From Caryophanales bacterium UBA7029 (GTDB lineage Bacteria; Bacillota_I; Bacilli_A; RFN20; CAG-826), in assembly GCA_002494205.1 (NCBI GenBank), contig DLBE01000025.1, positions 1 through 5,006 on the forward strand: DNA of 5,006 bases. Direction: 5' to 3'. This document shows, piece after piece, positions 4,372-5,006 of this stretch. Numbering within the stretch: the first letter of the stretch is position 1; every line of letters starts with the position of its first letter. The position numbers and the translations under genes are program-made. The notes under the pieces are model-generated. The model saw nothing but the letters and a program-made list of their open reading frames with translations. It had not been told where the DNA came from and did not search any database.

Positions 4372-5006
4372 ATGGGTAGAATTTTTAACTTCTCTGCTGG
4401 CCCAGCAATGTTACCTGAAGAGGTACTTAAAGAAGCTGCAGCAGACATGCTTGATTATCATGGATGTGGAATGTCTGTAATGGAAATGTCCCACAGATCC
4501 AAAACATATCAAGCAATCATTGATGAAGCAGAAGCAGATCTTCGTAAATTAATTGGTATTCCAGATAATTACAAAGTTTTGTTTATGCAAGGTGGTGCAA
4601 CACTTGGATTTGCAATGATTCCAATGAACTTTGCATTTAAAGGTAAAGTTGACATCATTAACACAGGTGTTTGGACTAAAAAAGCTATTAAAGACGCTAA
4701 ATTATTCGCAGAAGTAAATGTTATCGCTTCAGGTGAAGAAGGTGGCTTTAAGAAAATTCCAGATTTAAAAGGTCTTAAGATTGATAAAGATGCAGACTAT
4801 GTCTACATCTGTGATAACAACACAATTTATGGTTCAAAATACAAAGAATATCCAGAAACTGGAGATGTTCCACTTTTCTGTGATATGTCTTCTTGTTTCC
4901 TTTCTGAGCCAATTGATGTTAAGAAGTTTGGTTTAATTTATGCAGGTGCTCAAAAGAATGTTGGTCCTGCAGGTGTTACTATCTTTATTATTAGAGAAGA
5001 TTTACT
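4372..5006 (+). CDS. serC: Phosphoserine aminotransferase, N-terminal 211 residues (cut by window end)
   Basis: SerC is a PLP enzyme that transfers the amino group of glutamate to 3-phosphohydroxypyruvate, giving phosphoserine and 2-oxoglutarate, the second step of serine synthesis. Visible family marks are IFNFSAGPAMLPEEVL at the N-terminus and GMSVMEMSHRS (33-43, His41-Arg42). Further on come LFMQGGATLGFAMIPMN (phosphate-binding loop), NTGVW (Trp101, stacking on PLP) and DNNTIYG (148-154). Last are CDMSS (Asp171) and YAGAQKNVGPAGVT with the PLP lysine Lys195. The family is about 360 aa, so roughly 150 residues lie beyond the window. AAAAGGAG (4358-4365) sits 6 nt before ATG 4372, an excellent ribosome site, and the gap from the DUF1015 stop is 18 nt. 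No separate promoter or terminator is seen, so it belongs to the gdhA transcript. serA (3-phosphoglycerate dehydrogenase) often follows serC, but none is visible here. Confidence 0.95.
   Translation, partial: MGRIFNFSAGPAMLPEEVLKEAAADMLDYHGCGMSVMEMSHRSKTYQAIIDEAEADLRKLIGIPDNYKVLFMQGGATLGFAMIPMNFAFKGKVDIINTGVWTKKAIKDAKLFAEVNVIASGEEGGFKKIPDLKGLKIDKDADYVYICDNNTIYGSKYKEYPETGDVPLFCDMSSCFLSEPIDVKKFGLIYAGAQKNVGPAGVTIFIIREDL

Noticed and set aside
1..5006. CRISPR array, tRNA or rRNA genes
   Set aside because: No regularly spaced repeats, cloverleaf-like segments or rRNA-like conserved stretches were seen on either strand.

Overview
The window looks like the chromosome of an AT-rich Gram-positive bacterium (Bacillota). 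A gut Erysipelotrichia or Clostridia-type organism is my best guess. The reasons are the strong purine-rich Shine-Dalgarno sites (AAAGGAG, AAGGAG), sigma-A-type promoters, a perfect match to a CcpA cre box, and codons biased to A/T. TGA is read as stop and tryptophan is TGG, so the code is the standard bacterial one.

Region 1 (1 to about 160) is the right end of a probable IS200/IS605-family insertion sequence. The last 12 codons of a protein resembling the C-terminus of a TnpA transposase are followed by a locally GC-rich tract of hairpins, ending in an 8-bp-stem palindrome.

Region 2 (about 160-1620) is an AT-rich accessory block. It starts with a good promoter (TTGAAA-N16-TATAAT) whose spacer and -10 are covered by an 18-bp perfect palindrome. 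Three plus-strand genes follow: a 122-aa unrecognised basic protein, a 73-aa XRE/HigA-like helix-turn-helix protein, and a 225-aa membrane-anchored NERD-domain protein with an intact PD-(D/E)xK-type nuclease motif. Between the first two genes, on the minus strand, there appears to be a complete small RNA gene. It has a near-consensus promoter (TTGACA-N17-TATAGT), a body of about 69 nt with three hairpins, two of them closed by UUCG tetraloops, and an intrinsic terminator that runs into the stop codon of the 122-aa gene. This small RNA plus the HTH/NERD genes is the most novel part of the window.

Region 3 (1620-1783) is the control region of the next operon. It has an extended -10 promoter, a cre box at the predicted transcription start, and a terminator-like hairpin inside the leader.

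Region 4 (1784-5006) is a metabolic operon in one direction with 2- and 18-nt gaps: gdhA (hexameric glutamate dehydrogenase), a DUF1015 protein, and the first 211 codons of serC (phosphoserine aminotransferase), cut by the window end. GDH makes the glutamate that SerC uses as amino donor and reuses the 2-oxoglutarate SerC releases, so the cluster couples ammonium assimilation to serine synthesis. The DUF1015 protein probably works in the same branch, but its reaction is not shown by the sequence.
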